DNA of 64,000 nucleotides from Flavobacteriales bacterium (GTDB taxonomy: Bacteria > Bacteroidota > Bacteroidia > Flavobacteriales_E > Vicingaceae), in contig JADYZM010000039.1 in assembly GCA_020853105.1 (NCBI GenBank), forward strand, positions 44,549 to 108,548, given 5' to 3'. Below are positions 1 to 9,799 of this stretch, one piece after another (the stretch's first letter is position 1; every line of letters begins with the position of its first letter). A program made the position numbers and the translations under genes. Below the pieces are notes generated by a model, which saw nothing but the letters and a program-made list of their open reading frames with translations, was not told where the DNA came from and made no database searches.

Positions 1-1215
1 TTCTTTTATTAATTTCAATAATTCAGCATCATCACCAGCTTTAGTATTAGAATGGCGTACTAAATCTATTGTTTTTCCGTAGTTTCCAAGTAAATTGTTG
101 ATACCATTAACTAAAATTTGTACATTTTTATCGTTAGAACCACAAATTACAATTGATTCGCCAGCAGTTGCTTTTAAATCTTTAACAACAGCATCAACGT
201 ATGTATCATATTTTGTTGCTGCAGCAGAAATACCACCACCTAATTTATTTAAAATTTGAGCAACAACAGCTCCATATTCAGATGGCTTAACTGGAACTCT
301 AACATCTGCGTTTGTTCCAGACAATGACATGTTTGCTTCAAACTGATAATGTTTAGACATCCAATCATTATCTGGTTTTCTTGTTTGAGCATAATCGTTA
401 ACATACATTAAAGCATCTAACCAGTTACCCATAAAGTCAGCACCAATACTTACTATTGTTTTAGCTTTCTTAAAATCATATGTAGGTATAGCAGCTTTTC
501 CGAATGTATCTTTGTTTGCATTAATAATTCCTGAATAAGAAATTGGATTGTATGCTACAATTAAATCCTCACCTAATCTTCCTTTAACATTTCCTGCTTC
601 ATCCTTTACTTCTTTCCCTCCGAATTCTAACAACACACTTAATGTAGAAGGACTTATTATTGAATTTGTAAGAACTCTAACATTTTTAGCTGACGCTAAT
701 TCATTTTTGATTGCAGTATCAACAGTTTTCCAGTCTGAATCTTTACCATTAGCTAATGGATTCTTTAATCTGTTGTTATCATATAATGATAAAACTGATG
801 AATTAATTCTTGCGTTAACTGCACCTTTGGTTAACGAAGACATTTCGTTTCCACTAATAAAAATCGGGCGTCCTTCACGAGTTTTTACAAGAATGGGAGC
901 ATAATCATTACCGTCAAAATAGGTAGATGCGTAATAATTTGCTAACCCGGGTGTAACTTCTTCTGGTTTATTTAAATAAGGAATTGCTTTGGTTATAGGG
1001 GTTTCACAAGCTGCTAATGAAGCTGCAGCAACTCCAAATCCTAAATATTTCAAAAAATCTCTTCTTGTTGTAGATGAGCTATCTAAAGTATCCTTATCAG
1101 CCAAAAATTCATCCACAGGGATATGTTCAGGAAACTCATTCCTTGCTGACTCTAAAAATTTAGCATCGTCATTGAGTTGTTCTAATCCTTTCCAGTATTT
1201 TTTTGTATTAGCCAT
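1..1215 (-). CDS. actB: Alternative complex III subunit ActB (molybdopterin oxidoreductase-like/Fe-S), N-terminal part
   Basis: About 405 N-terminal residues are present; the gene runs off the left edge. ActB is the periplasmic MoCo/Fe-S-like subunit of alternative complex III, a quinol:electron acceptor oxidoreductase that replaces cytochrome bc1 in many Bacteroidota. A twin-arginine signal is visible (STTRRDFLKYLGF near residue 48-60) followed by a lipobox-like SLAAC at about 66-70, so export by Tat is likely. The rest reads as a molybdopterin-oxidoreductase fold. The gene starts 30 bases after the stop of the multihaem ActA gene at 1246-2865, which is the usual actA-actB order, so both should share one operon. 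The name rests on domain pattern and neighbour. Confidence 0.85.
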   Translation of the reverse strand, partial: MANTKKYWKGLEQLNDDAKFLESARNEFPEHIPVDEFLADKDTLDSSSTTRRDFLKYLGFGVAAASLAACETPITKAIPYLNKPEEVTPGLANYYASTYFDGNDYAPILVKTREGRPIFISGNEMSSLTKGAVNARINSSVLSLYDNNRLKNPLANGKDSDWKTVDTAIKNELASAKNVRVLTNSIISPSTLSVLLEFGGKEVKDEAGNVKGRLGEDLIVAYNPISYSGIINANKDTFGKAAIPTYDFKKAKTIVSIGADFMGNWLDALMYVNDYAQTRKPDNDWMSKHYQFEANMSLSGTNADVRVPVKPSEYGAVVAQILNKLGGGISAAATKYDTYVDAVVKDLKATAGESIVICGSNDKNVQILVNGINNLLGNYGKTIDLVRHSNTKAGDDAELLKLIKE

Positions 1216-1245
1216 TGTGTTTAAGCTTAAAAATTCGTGATTATA

Positions 1246-2865
1246 TTAATAATGACATTTTGCACATTCCCAACCACCTATTTCCTCAACGGTTAGTTTT
1301 CCATCACCCAACCATTTTTCTTTGTATTTATCAGTCATTCTGGCGTGCATTTCTTCATAATATCCGTTTCCATCTTTCATAACACCTGTTGTTTTATGAC
1401 ATTCAATACACCATTTCATGGTTAACGGAGAATATTGTTCAACAACATCCATTTCTTCAACAGGTCCATGACAAGTTTGGCATTTTTGACCTCCAACGGT
1501 AACGTGTTGTTGATGACTATAAAATACGTGATCCGGTAAATTATGAACTTTAATCCATTTTACAGGCTGAGGATTATCGCCAAATTTTTGTGATGATGGA
1601 TCATAATCCAAAGCTGAATATATTTTTTTGATTTCATCAACCATAGAATATTCTTGTCCATTATATGTAAATGTTTTGCCACTTGAACCGTCAACATATT
1701 TATGACAATTCATACAAACGTTTAACGAAGGTATTCCAGAAATTTTGCTGTGTCTAGCACTTGAGTGACAATAATTGCAATCAATTTTATTATCTCCAGC
1801 GTGAACTTTGTGTGAAAACTTAATTGGCTGTTCTGGTTTATAACCGGTGTGAACTCCAATTGTATTAGCGTTATTCATTACTTTTACCAATCCTCCAAAA
1901 AACAACACAATAACTACCAATGCTACCAAACCGCTATTTTTTGAAATTGTATATTTACAAGCATCAGCAAAAGATACTGGTCCTGAATATGCAACACCTT
2001 CTTTATCTGCAGCTGCTTTTGCAATTGATACTCTAGCTTTGTTTAACAATAATACTAATCCGGCAAGTATAACAATTATTACTCCCAATGTTATCATTAC
2101 TGATTTAGAGTCAGTAGAAGAAGTTTCTGAAACAGCTACTTCCTCAGCTGCTGCTTCTTTTTTATCTGATGGAGGGTTTTGGATGTATGCTAAAATTGCT
2201 TTAATATCAGCCTCAGAAACTGGTTGTGGAGGCATAGGAGATTTATTGAATTCTTCAAAAATTGCTTTTGCATCAGCATCTCCACTAGCAATTAATTCTG
2301 GTGAATTTTGAATCCATTTTACTAACCATTCAAATTTTCTTTTGTCATTAATTCCTTTTAAGCCAGGTCCAACTATTTTGTTATCACCAATGCTATGACA
2401 AGCAGCACAATTTGCTTTAAAAACTTTTTCTCCCAACAAAACCTCTTCACTAACACCTTCAGTTTTTGTTGCTGTTTCAGTTTTTACGGCAGTTTCAGCA
2501 TTTGGATTTGCTAAATAGTCAAAAATTTGATTTAATTGTTCGTCTGATAATGCTTGGGCAGGCATCGGAATTTTACTAAATTCTTCAAAAATTGCAACAG
2601 CATCTTTATCACCTGATGCAATAAGCTCTGCAGAATTCTTTGTCCATTTTAACAGCCATTCCCTACTTCTTTTTTCGTTTATTCCTTCCATGCCTGGACC
2701 TACTAATTTATTTGACCCAATGCTATGGCAGGCTGCACAATTGGTTTTAAATAAGTCTTTTCCACCTTGAGCAAATAAAGACGTTTGTACGAAAACTGAT
2801 AAAACAAATACCAACGACAATTTTATCGTGGTTATCAATTTCGCAAGATTTATTATCTTATTCAT
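1246..2865 (-). CDS. actA: Heptahaem cytochrome: two cytochrome c domains fused to pentahaem ActA of alternative complex III
   Basis: 539 residues with seven CxxCH haem sites. A signal peptide (about 1-33) leads into two tandem class I cytochrome c domains (CAACH at 43-47 and 153-157) that are near copies with a 110-residue period. Two hydrophobic segments follow (about 256-275 and 311-330), then the pentahaem ActA part: CNYCH 363-367, CMNCH 384-388, CQTCH 462-466, CIECH 486-490 and CAKCH 534-538. ActA passes electrons from the quinol site to the periplasmic acceptor. The monohaem domains resemble ActE-like cytochromes, so this looks like a fusion. It is the first gene before actB. The same monohaem module occurs in the cytochrome gene before narG (48057-48941). 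Confidence 0.88.
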   Translation of the reverse strand: MNKIINLAKLITTIKLSLVFVLSVFVQTSLFAQGGKDLFKTNCAACHSIGSNKLVGPGMEGINEKRSREWLLKWTKNSAELIASGDKDAVAIFEEFSKIPMPAQALSDEQLNQIFDYLANPNAETAVKTETATKTEGVSEEVLLGEKVFKANCAACHSIGDNKIVGPGLKGINDKRKFEWLVKWIQNSPELIASGDADAKAIFEEFNKSPMPPQPVSEADIKAILAYIQNPPSDKKEAAAEEVAVSETSSTDSKSVMITLGVIIVILAGLVLLLNKARVSIAKAAADKEGVAYSGPVSFADACKYTISKNSGLVALVVIVLFFGGLVKVMNNANTIGVHTGYKPEQPIKFSHKVHAGDNKIDCNYCHSSARHSKISGIPSLNVCMNCHKYVDGSSGKTFTYNGQEYSMVDEIKKIYSALDYDPSSQKFGDNPQPVKWIKVHNLPDHVFYSHQQHVTVGGQKCQTCHGPVEEMDVVEQYSPLTMKWCIECHKTTGVMKDGNGYYEEMHARMTDKYKEKWLGDGKLTVEEIGGWECAKCHY

Positions 2866-2914
2866 ACTAAAATAGTTACGATATTTTATAAGAAAAATGT
2901 TAATTCAACGGCGA

Positions 2915-2922
2915 CAAATTTA
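2915..2922 (-). promoter_or_regulatory. Bacteroidota -7 box for the actA-actB operon
   Basis: On the minus strand this reads TAAATTTG, a full match to TAnnTTTG. Transcription would start about 44 bases before the actA ATG. No clear TTG box lies at the expected distance upstream, so only the -7 part is supported. Confidence 0.5.
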
Positions 2923-3027
2923 TAAGAAACCTTGTTTTTTTGCTATGATTTTTAGAAAATTGTTCATTATTTCTGTAATTTAGAATCGTTCTAAATAACT
3001 TCTTGAAAAAGTTTTTGTTTTGGAAAT

Positions 3028-3058
3028 TGTGGCATAGATTTTTATTGTTATAAATTTG
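3028..3058 (+). promoter_or_regulatory. Promoter of the SPOR protein gene
   Basis: TTG at 3028-3030, a 20-base spacer and TAAATTTG at 3051-3058 match the Bacteroidota promoter pattern. The ATG at 3081 lies about 15 bases after the expected transcription start. Confidence 0.55.
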
Positions 3059-3080
3059 TCATGAATTGAACTTGGTTTTT

Positions 3081-3506
3081 ATGTCTCTACAAATTCTTAC
3101 AATTTTATTATCATTTTTATTTTTCAATACTTTGTTTGCCCAAGATACTGAACCAATTAAAATTGATTCATCTGAAAAAAAAATTACTATCAAAGTAAAC
3201 AAAGAAAGTGGAATTAGTGAAATCTTGGAAACAAATCGTTCTTCTTTTACTGTTCAGGGATATAGAATTCAAATTTTTTCTGACAATAAAAAGCAACCCG
3301 CACGGGATGAAAAAGCAAAGTTTTTATCACTATTTAATGGGGTAAAAGCTCATGAAATATACCAACAACCCTATTTTAAAATACGTGTTGGTGATTTTAG
3401 GACAAAAATTGAAGCTCATAAGTTTTTAAAAGAGGTAAGTATTCATTTTCCAAATAGTTTTATTGTAAAAGATGATTTGGAAATAGAGCAGTTGTTACCT
3501 AAATAA
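3081..3506 (+). CDS. Secreted SPOR-domain protein
   Basis: 141 residues counted from the ATG at 3081. An in-frame TTG lies 15 bases upstream, but the ATG gives a clean signal peptide (MSLQILTILLSFLFFNTLFAQ... about 20 residues). The C-terminal 70 residues read as a SPOR domain, with GYRIQIFSD and YFKIRVGDFRTKIEAHKFL as the two conserved strands. SPOR domains bind denuded glycan strands of peptidoglycan. The protein is single-domain, periplasmic or lipid-free, and stands alone between its own promoter and a bidirectional terminator. The specific role in cell-wall growth or division is not evident. Confidence 0.75.
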   Translation: MSLQILTILLSFLFFNTLFAQDTEPIKIDSSEKKITIKVNKESGISEILETNRSSFTVQGYRIQIFSDNKKQPARDEKAKFLSLFNGVKAHEIYQQPYFKIRVGDFRTKIEAHKFLKEVSIHFPNSFIVKDDLEIEQLLPK

Positions 3507-3533
3507 AAAAGCCTGCATTTAGCAGGCTTTTTT
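3505..3533. terminator. Bidirectional terminator between the SPOR gene and the zinc-ribbon gene
   Basis: Stem of A6-GCCTGC (3505-3516) and GCAGGC-T6 (3522-3533) with a 5-base loop. It lies between two convergent genes with stops at 3506 (+) and 3538 (-) and has U-tracts in both directions. Confidence 0.9.
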
Positions 3534-3537
3534 ATTT

Positions 3538-4353
3538 TTAAGCTTCATCTTCGTCTGAAACTTTAACTCTTGCAATTCTCTTTTTTGGTTTTTCTTCCTC
3601 TGTAATTTCTTTAAAGTTAGGATCAAAAGCAGAATCCACCAATATTCTACCACAATGCTCACAAACTAAAACTTTTTTATGCATTTTTATATCTAATTGT
3701 CTTTGTGGTGGAATTGAGTTGAAACATCCTCCGCATGAATCTCTTTGGATAGTAACTACTGCAAGACCATTGCGTGCATTTGAACGAATTCTCTTATATG
3801 CGGTAAGCAATCTATCCTCAATTACTTTAGCTGCAGAATCAGATTTTTTTATTAACGATTGTTCTTCGGCACTGGTTTCTTCAGTAATTTCCTCTAGTTC
3901 TTTTTTCTTATTTGCCAAGTCTATTTTTCTACCATCAAGGTATTCAACAGCTTCATTTATTTTTTCTTGTTTTGAAGCTAAATTAAAACCACCTTCTTTG
4001 ATTTTCTTCTCTGCCAATTCAATTTCTAATTTTTGAAATTCAATTTCTTTTGAAATTGCATCATACTCTCTGTTGTTACGAACTTTATCTTGTTGTTCGG
4101 TATATTTTTTAATCAGATTATTAGAGTCGGTTATAGAATTCTTTTTGTTTGACAACTCAACCTTCAAGTCTTCAATTTCCGTATTTAAATTTTCTAATCT
4201 TCTTTGCAATCCTTCAACCTCATCTTCTAAATCCTGAACCTCAAGAGGAAGTTCACCTCTGATTATTCTAATTTTATCTATTGTAGAATCTATTACTTGC
4301 AAGTCGTATAGAGCTTTAAGCTTTTCTTCTATTGTTGCTTCTTTTTTAGCCAT
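3538..4353 (-). CDS. Coiled-coil protein with C-terminal C4 zinc ribbon (COG1579 type)
   Basis: 271 residues. The first 180 are strongly heptad-like and charged, forming a long coiled-coil hairpin. The C-terminal part holds a four-cysteine zinc ribbon, CGGCFNSIPP and CEHCGRILVD, then an acidic/basic tail. This is the pattern of the zf-RING_7/COG1579 family, found across bacteria; related proteins have been linked to nucleic acid or ribosome binding, but no function can be read from this sequence. It starts 3 bases after the nif3-like gene upstream, so the two are co-transcribed, a common pairing in Bacteroidota. Confidence 0.8.
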   Translation of the reverse strand: MAKKEATIEEKLKALYDLQVIDSTIDKIRIIRGELPLEVQDLEDEVEGLQRRLENLNTEIEDLKVELSNKKNSITDSNNLIKKYTEQQDKVRNNREYDAISKEIEFQKLEIELAEKKIKEGGFNLASKQEKINEAVEYLDGRKIDLANKKKELEEITEETSAEEQSLIKKSDSAAKVIEDRLLTAYKRIRSNARNGLAVVTIQRDSCGGCFNSIPPQRQLDIKMHKKVLVCEHCGRILVDSAFDPNFKEITEEEKPKKRIARVKVSDEDEA

Positions 4354-4356
4354 ATA

Positions 4357-5451
4357 TTATAGGTAATTTATTGGGTTTGTATTTATTTCTGACAAATGAA
4401 CGGCGAAATTAATAATTTTTTTTGTAAGTAATTCATAAAAAATTTCTTTAGTAAATTGTTCCGATTCATAATGTCCAATATCCGCGATAAGAATTTTATT
4501 ATTTGCATCAAAAAATTGGTGGTATTTGAAATCTGATGATATAAATACATCGGCATTACACTGTATGGCATTTTCTATTAAAAAACTACCCGACCCTCCA
4601 CAAACGGCAACCTTTTTAACTTTTTTATTTAAAATATTTGTGTACCTGATTCCATTTGAATGAAAAATATTTTTCAACTGAGTTAAAAATTGCAGTTCAT
4701 CAACTTCATTTTTAAGTTCACCTACTAACCCTGACCCAACTGTTGTAGAATTTTTTAATTCAAAAATATCATAAGCAACTTCTTCATAAGGATGTGTTAT
4801 TTTCATTGCGTGAATAACCTTTTGGGTAAGGTGTTTTGGAACAACTACTTCAATCTTTAATTCATTTTCTATATGAAGTTCATCTGTTTTTCCAACAAAA
4901 GGGTTTGCTAAGCTATTCGGTTTGAATGTACCTTGTCCTTGACTATTGAAGCTGCAATCTGAGTAATTGCCTATAGACCCTGCTCCTGATTCAAACATTG
5001 AGTTTCTAACAACTTCAGCAGCAGATATAGGACAATACACAACCAACTTGTCTAATATATTTGATTTTTCAGAGAGAATTCTATTATTTATTAATCCAAT
5101 TTTTTGAGCTATTTTATAATTAACTCCGTTATAAACATTATCTACATTAGTATGTGCCGCATATATGGAAATATCGTTTTTAATCGCTGAAATAATTGTT
5201 TTTCCAACATACGTTTTTTTAGTAATTTTTTTAATCCCTCCAAACAAAATTGGATGATGAGCTATGATCAAGTTGCATTTTTTTTGAACCGCTTCGTTTA
5301 CAACGTCTTCAGTAACATCTATACTAATTAATACTCCAGTTACAATATTATTATTATCTCCTATAATTAATCCGCAATTATCATAATCTTCCTGATATGA
5401 AAGAGGAGCAAACTCTTCAATTAAATCTGTAATATCTTTAATCCGATGCAT
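4357..5451 (-). CDS. Nif3-like dinuclear metal centre protein (YbgI/YqfO family)
   Basis: 364 residues, the length of the long form of the Nif3/YqfO family, which has a PII/CutA-like domain inserted between the two halves of the Nif3 domain. Metal-binding motifs are visible: LIIAHHPILFGGIKK near residue 60, AAHTNVDN near 98 and a C-terminal IADIGHYESEQ. The middle part (about 130-235) is the inserted domain with the HPYEEVAYDIFEL signature. The family is often annotated as GTP cyclohydrolase 1 type 2, but the cellular reaction is unsettled. The gene is followed 3 bases later by the zinc-ribbon gene. Confidence 0.88.
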   Translation of the reverse strand: MHRIKDITDLIEEFAPLSYQEDYDNCGLIIGDNNNIVTGVLISIDVTEDVVNEAVQKKCNLIIAHHPILFGGIKKITKKTYVGKTIISAIKNDISIYAAHTNVDNVYNGVNYKIAQKIGLINNRILSEKSNILDKLVVYCPISAAEVVRNSMFESGAGSIGNYSDCSFNSQGQGTFKPNSLANPFVGKTDELHIENELKIEVVVPKHLTQKVIHAMKITHPYEEVAYDIFELKNSTTVGSGLVGELKNEVDELQFLTQLKNIFHSNGIRYTNILNKKVKKVAVCGGSGSFLIENAIQCNADVFISSDFKYHQFFDANNKILIADIGHYESEQFTKEIFYELLTKKIINFAVHLSEINTNPINYL

Positions 5452-5516
5452 CTTGAATGTTTTTTTTAAACAAAATGGTCAAATAAATTATTAATCACAA
5501 CTTAACTTTAATAAAA

Positions 5517-7784
5517 TTAATGTGCTTGTAGTTTTATCAGATTCAATGCTGAACCGGCGATAAACCACTCTATTTGCTGTTCATTGTATGTGTGATTTAA
5601 TTTGATTGTATCTTTTGTCCCATCAACACGTACCAACTCAAGTGTAAGTTGTTTTCCGGGAGAAAAACTTTCCAAGTCAATAAAATTCAACGTGTCGTCT
5701 TCTTTAATTTTATCATAATCAGCTTCATTAGCAAATGTTAACCCTAACATTCCTTGTTTTTTCAAGTTTGTTTCATGAATTCGTGCAAACGATTTAACAA
5801 TTACTGCACAAACACCTAAATGACGAGGTTCCATGGCTGCATGTTCTCTTGATGAGCCTTCGCCATAATTATGATCTCCAACAACAACAGAAGGTATCCC
5901 TGCAGTTTTATAAGCTCTTGCAGTAGCAGGTACTTCATTGTATTCTCCAGACAATTGATTTTTAACAGAATTGGTTTTACTATTAAATGCATTTACAGCA
6001 CCAATCAACATGTTATTCGAGATATTATCTAAATGTCCTCTGTATTTCAACCAAGGACCGGCCATCGAAATGTGATCGGTTGTGCATTTTCCTTTTGCTT
6101 TCAAAAGTAATTTAGCCCCAATGATATTTTTTTTATTCCAAGCAGGGAATGAATCTAATAATTGCAATCTGTCAGAGGTGGGACTAACAATTACTTCAAC
6201 TTTACTTCCATCTTCAGCAGGAGCTTGATAACCATTATCTTCAACTGCGAATCCTTTTGTTGGAAGTTCAAATCCTTTGGGCTCTGCTAATTTTACTTTT
6301 TCTCCCTTTTCATTTGTAATAAAATCAGTTATTGGGTTAAAATCCAATCTTCCCGTTATAGCAATTGCTGCAACCATTTCCGGTGAAGCAACAAACGCAT
6401 GTGTATTTGGGTTGCCATCTGCTCTTTTTGCAAAATTTCTATTGAATGAATGTACTATTGAATTTTTTTCTTGTTTATCAGCTCCAGGTCTATCCCATTG
6501 TCCAATACAGGGTCCGCAAGCATTGGTAAATATTTTTGCCGATTCAAATTTGTTAAATGTAGCAATCAAACCATCACGTTCAGCAGTATATCTCACTTGC
6601 TCAGAACCTGGATTAATTCCTAAAATTGCTTTTGGTTTAACACCCTTACTAACAGCATCTTCAACAATAAAAGCAGCTCTGCTTAAATCCTCGTAAGAAG
6701 AATTGGTGCAAGAGCCAATTAAAGCCCACTCTACATCTAAAGGCCAGCCGTTTGCAAAGGCTTTTGTTTTCATCTCAGCAACTGGAGTTGCTAAATCCGG
6801 GGTAAAAGGTCCGTTTAAATGTGGCGATAGTGTTGACAAATCGATTTCTATCACTTTGTCAAAATACTTTTCAGGATTTGCATAAACCTCGGCGTCTCCT
6901 GTTAAATGTTCTGCAACAGTATCTGCTAAGTTAACCACATCTTCTCTTCCTGTTGCTTTTAAGTATCTTCTCATGGAGTCGTCATAACCAAAAGTAGAAG
7001 TAGTAGCTCCAATTTCAGCTCCCATGTTACAAATGGTTCCTTTTCCTGTACATGAAAGTGATTTAGCCCCTTCACCAAAATATTCTACAATTGCACCAGT
7101 ACCCCCTTCAACAGTTAAAATTCCAGCCACTTTAAGTATAACATCTTTAGGTGATGCCCATCCGTTTAATTTACCGGTAAGTTTTATACCTATTAATTTA
7201 GGAAATTTTAATTCCCAAGCCATGCCAGCCATAACATCAACAGCATCGGCACCTCCAACACCAACAGCAACCATACCTAAACCGCCAGCATTTACTGTGT
7301 GCGAATCGGTACCTATCATCATTCCACCAGGGAAGGCATAATTTTCTAAAACAACCTGGTGAATAATTCCTGCTCCTGGTTTCCAGAAACCAATACCATA
7401 TTTATTACAGATAGAACTTAAGAAATTAAAAACTTCATTATTTTTGTTAATTCCATCTTGTAAATCTTTGTCCGCACCTAATTTTGCTTGGATTAAGTGG
7501 TCTGCATGTGCAGTAGAAGGAACTGCAACTTTTTTCTTTCCGGCTTGCATAAACTGAAGTAGTGCCATTTGAGCTGTTGCATCTTGCATAGCAACTCTGT
7601 CAGGAGCAAAATCCACATAAGAATCTCCTCTTTTGTATGCCTCTGTTGCTTCCCCTTCCCACAGGTGAGTATAGAGTATTTTTTCTGATAGGGTAAGTGG
7701 ATGACCCACAACTTTACGAGCTGCTGCAACCCTCGAAGGAAATTTTGCATAAACAGCTTTAATCATTTCAATATCAAATGCCAT
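5517..7784 (-). CDS. acn: Aconitate hydratase (mitochondrial-type)
   Basis: 755 residues. It catalyses citrate to isocitrate through cis-aconitate in the TCA cycle with a [4Fe-4S] cluster. Cluster ligands are seen in [12 protein letters not shown] and in ACGPCIGQW. Other family blocks are [27 protein letters not shown] and the swivel-domain [19 protein letters not shown]. The sequence and length match the mitochondrial-type aconitase seen in Bacteroidota rather than AcnB. The gene is single, faces away from aspS and has a long 5' leader of about 130 bases behind a well-formed promoter. Confidence 0.97.
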   Translation of the reverse strand: MAFDIEMIKAVYAKFPSRVAAARKVVGHPLTLSEKILYTHLWEGEATEAYKRGDSYVDFAPDRVAMQDATAQMALLQFMQAGKKKVAVPSTAHADHLIQAKLGADKDLQDGINKNNEVFNFLSSICNKYGIGFWKPGAGIIHQVVLENYAFPGGMMIGTDSHTVNAGGLGMVAVGVGGADAVDVMAGMAWELKFPKLIGIKLTGKLNGWASPKDVILKVAGILTVEGGTGAIVEYFGEGAKSLSCTGKGTICNMGAEIGATTSTFGYDDSMRRYLKATGREDVVNLADTVAEHLTGDAEVYANPEKYFDKVIEIDLSTLSPHLNGPFTPDLATPVAEMKTKAFANGWPLDVEWALIGSCTNSSYEDLSRAAFIVEDAVSKGVKPKAILGINPGSEQVRYTAERDGLIATFNKFESAKIFTNACGPCIGQWDRPGADKQEKNSIVHSFNRNFAKRADGNPNTHAFVASPEMVAAIAITGRLDFNPITDFITNEKGEKVKLAEPKGFELPTKGFAVEDNGYQAPAEDGSKVEVIVSPTSDRLQLLDSFPAWNKKNIIGAKLLLKAKGKCTTDHISMAGPWLKYRGHLDNISNNMLIGAVNAFNSKTNSVKNQLSGEYNEVPATARAYKTAGIPSVVVGDHNYGEGSSREHAAMEPRHLGVCAVIVKSFARIHETNLKKQGMLGLTFANEADYDKIKEDDTLNFIDLESFSPGKQLTLELVRVDGTKDTIKLNHTYNEQQIEWFIAGSALNLIKLQAH

Positions 7785-7823
7785 AATGTATTATTTTTTA
7801 ACAAATATTTAGATACTTCATTA

Positions 7824-7846
7824 AACAAGAAGCTTTCGCTTTTGTT
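7824..7846 (-). promoter_or_regulatory. Hairpin with GAAA loop in the aconitase 5' leader
   Basis: On the transcript a 9-base-pair stem (AACAAAAGC against GCTT-C-TTGTT with one bulged C) closes a GAAA tetraloop. It sits about 40 bases before the aconitase start codon. It could be a stability or translation-control element. It does not match the eukaryotic iron-responsive element, which needs a CAGUGN loop. Confidence 0.35.
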
Positions 7847-7920
7847 ATTACAGTAAGGATAAATGCTCTTGCCAACGCCCTCAAAATCCAAGTGGATATC
7901 CAACAAACTGTTTTGTGGTG

Positions 7921-7952
7921 CAAATTTAATACTTTATTTAAATTTTTACAAA
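7921..7952 (-). promoter_or_regulatory. Promoter of aconitase
   Basis: On the minus strand: TTTG (7952-7949), a 20-base spacer and TAAATTTG (7928-7921), a complete Bacteroidota promoter. Transcription would begin near 7915, leaving a leader of about 130 bases before the ATG at 7784. Confidence 0.65.
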
Positions 7953-8010
7953 ACATTACACCAACATTTTTGAAAGAAAAATACCTCTAAAAACAGTTAA
8001 GCTTTTTTGT

Positions 8011-8018
8011 TACCTTTG
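8011..8018 (+). promoter_or_regulatory. -7 box of aspS
   Basis: TACCTTTG matches TAnnTTTG exactly and lies 21 bases before the aspS ATG (8039). No clear -33 box is visible. Confidence 0.5.
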
Positions 8019-8038
8019 CCGCTCAAAAATCAAAAAAA

Positions 8039-9772
8039 ATGCTCAGAACACACACCAACGGAGAATTAAGAATTAATAACGTAAATCAAGAAGTAACCCT
8101 TTGTGGATGGGTTCAAAAAAAACGAGATTTAGGTGCAATGACATTTGTGGATTTACGAGATCGTTATGGTATTACTCAATTGGTATTTTCTGAGAGTCAA
8201 AGTGAACTAACAATGAATTTGGGTAGAGAATTTGTAATTCAGGCTACCGGAAAAGTTGCTGAAAGACAGAGTAAAAACACTAATATACCTACAGGAGACA
8301 TAGAAATTATCGTAACCTCACTCGTTGTATTAAATAAAAGCAAAACCCCTCCATTTACCATAGAAGATAACTCTGACGGTGGTGAAGAATTACGCATGCA
8401 GTACCGATATTTGGATTTGAGAAGAAATCCATTAAGAAAAAATTTGGAGCTTCGTCATCGTTTATCTATTGAAGTTAGGAAATATTTAGATTCATTAAAT
8501 TTCCTAGAAATCGAAACTCCTTATTTAATAAAATCGACACCCGAAGGTGCAAGAGATTTTGTTGTGCCAAGCCGGATGAATGCCGGGCAATTTTACGCTT
8601 TACCACAATCGCCACAAACATTTAAACAATTGTTGATGGTAAGTGGTTATGATAGATATTATCAAATTGTACGTTGTTTTAGGGATGAGGATTTACGTGC
8701 CGACCGTCAGCCTGAGTTTACACAAATTGACTGCGAAATGGCTTTTGTTACTCAAGAAGATATTATCCAAACTTTTGAATCACTAATGGTTCATTTGTTT
8801 CAAACAACCAAAGGAATTGATTTTGATTCATTTCCAAGAATGTGTTATGCAGATGCTATGCTGAATTATGGTTGCGACAAACCAGATATCCGATTTGGAA
8901 TGACTTTTAATTACATCACAGAGTTAGTAAAAGGAAAAGGATTTGCCATTTTTGATGATGCTGAAAGTGTAATTGCTATAAATGCTGATAATTGTGCTTC
9001 ATTTACCAGAAAGCAATTAGATGAATTGACTGACTTTGTTAAACGACCTCAAGTTGGTGCAAAAGGATTAATTTATTTGCGTTGCAACGAAGATGGAACA
9101 TACAAATCATCAGTTGATAAATTTTACAGTGAAGAGGAATTAAAAAAATGGGCAAAGCAATGTAATGCAAAAGCCGGGGATTTAATCTTTGTACTTTCGG
9201 GTGATTTAGCAGCTGCACAAAAACAAATGAACGATTTACGTTTACATTTAGGAAACCAATTGGGATTAAGAAACCCTGATATTTATGCTCCGCTTTGGGT
9301 ATATGATTTCCCGTTGTTAGAATGGAATGAAGAAAGTGGTCGTTACCATGCTATGCATCATCCTTTTACTTCCCCAAAAACTGAGGATTTGCATTTGTTA
9401 GAAACCGAACCTGGAAAAGTTAGAGCAAATGCCTACGATTTAGTACTAAACGGAACTGAAATCGGCGGTGGTTCCATACGTATTCACGATAGAGCGGTAC
9501 AATCGAGAATGTTTGATTTGTTAGGATTTACCAAAGAAGAAGCTCAAGCACAATTCGGGTTTTTACTCAATGCTTTTGAATACGGTGCTCCTCCTCATGG
9601 TGGTATTGCTTTAGGCTTTGATAGATTATGTGCTTTATTTGGTGGACAAGAAACCATTCGTGATTTTATTGCTTTCCCAAAAAACAACAGCGGACGAGAT
9701 GTAATGATTGATGCTCCTGCAACAATTGACAAGAAACAATTGGACGAGTTAAATATAAAAGTAACATTATAA
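8039..9772 (+). CDS. aspS: Aspartyl-tRNA synthetase
   Basis: 577 residues, the length of bacterial AspRS. An N-terminal OB-fold anticodon-binding domain (about 1-110, [14 protein letters not shown]) is followed by the class II core, split by a GAD insertion domain (about 280-400). Motif 2 is visible in [18 protein letters not shown] and motif 3 in [14 protein letters not shown]. It charges tRNA-Asp in the cytosol. Whether it is discriminating or not (Asp only or Asp/Asn) cannot be judged here. The gene is monocistronic: it has its own -7 box at 8011 and a terminator directly after the stop. Confidence 0.97.
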   Translation: MLRTHTNGELRINNVNQEVTLCGWVQKKRDLGAMTFVDLRDRYGITQLVFSESQSELTMNLGREFVIQATGKVAERQSKNTNIPTGDIEIIVTSLVVLNKSKTPPFTIEDNSDGGEELRMQYRYLDLRRNPLRKNLELRHRLSIEVRKYLDSLNFLEIETPYLIKSTPEGARDFVVPSRMNAGQFYALPQSPQTFKQLLMVSGYDRYYQIVRCFRDEDLRADRQPEFTQIDCEMAFVTQEDIIQTFESLMVHLFQTTKGIDFDSFPRMCYADAMLNYGCDKPDIRFGMTFNYITELVKGKGFAIFDDAESVIAINADNCASFTRKQLDELTDFVKRPQVGAKGLIYLRCNEDGTYKSSVDKFYSEEELKKWAKQCNAKAGDLIFVLSGDLAAAQKQMNDLRLHLGNQLGLRNPDIYAPLWVYDFPLLEWNEESGRYHAMHHPFTSPKTEDLHLLETEPGKVRANAYDLVLNGTEIGGGSIRIHDRAVQSRMFDLLGFTKEEAQAQFGFLLNAFEYGAPPHGGIALGFDRLCALFGGQETIRDFIAFPKNNSGRDVMIDAPATIDKKQLDELNIKVTL

Positions 9773-9799
9773 AAAAAGCCGCTTAACGCGGCTTTTTTT
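9771..9799. terminator. Bidirectional terminator after aspS
   Basis: Stem A7-GCCGC (9771-9782) and GCGGC-T7 (9788-9799), loop TTAAC. It lies between convergent stops at 9772 (+) and 9798 (-). Confidence 0.9.

Noticed and set aside
548..1240. Open frames on the plus strand opposite actB
   Set aside because: They lie antisense to a continuous reading frame with Tat signal and conserved fold; no ribosome-binding context or family match.
7824..7846. Iron-responsive-element-like hairpin in the aconitase leader
   Set aside because: There is a bulged C, but it is on the 3' side and the loop is GAAA, not CAGUGN. IRE regulation is not expected in this group.
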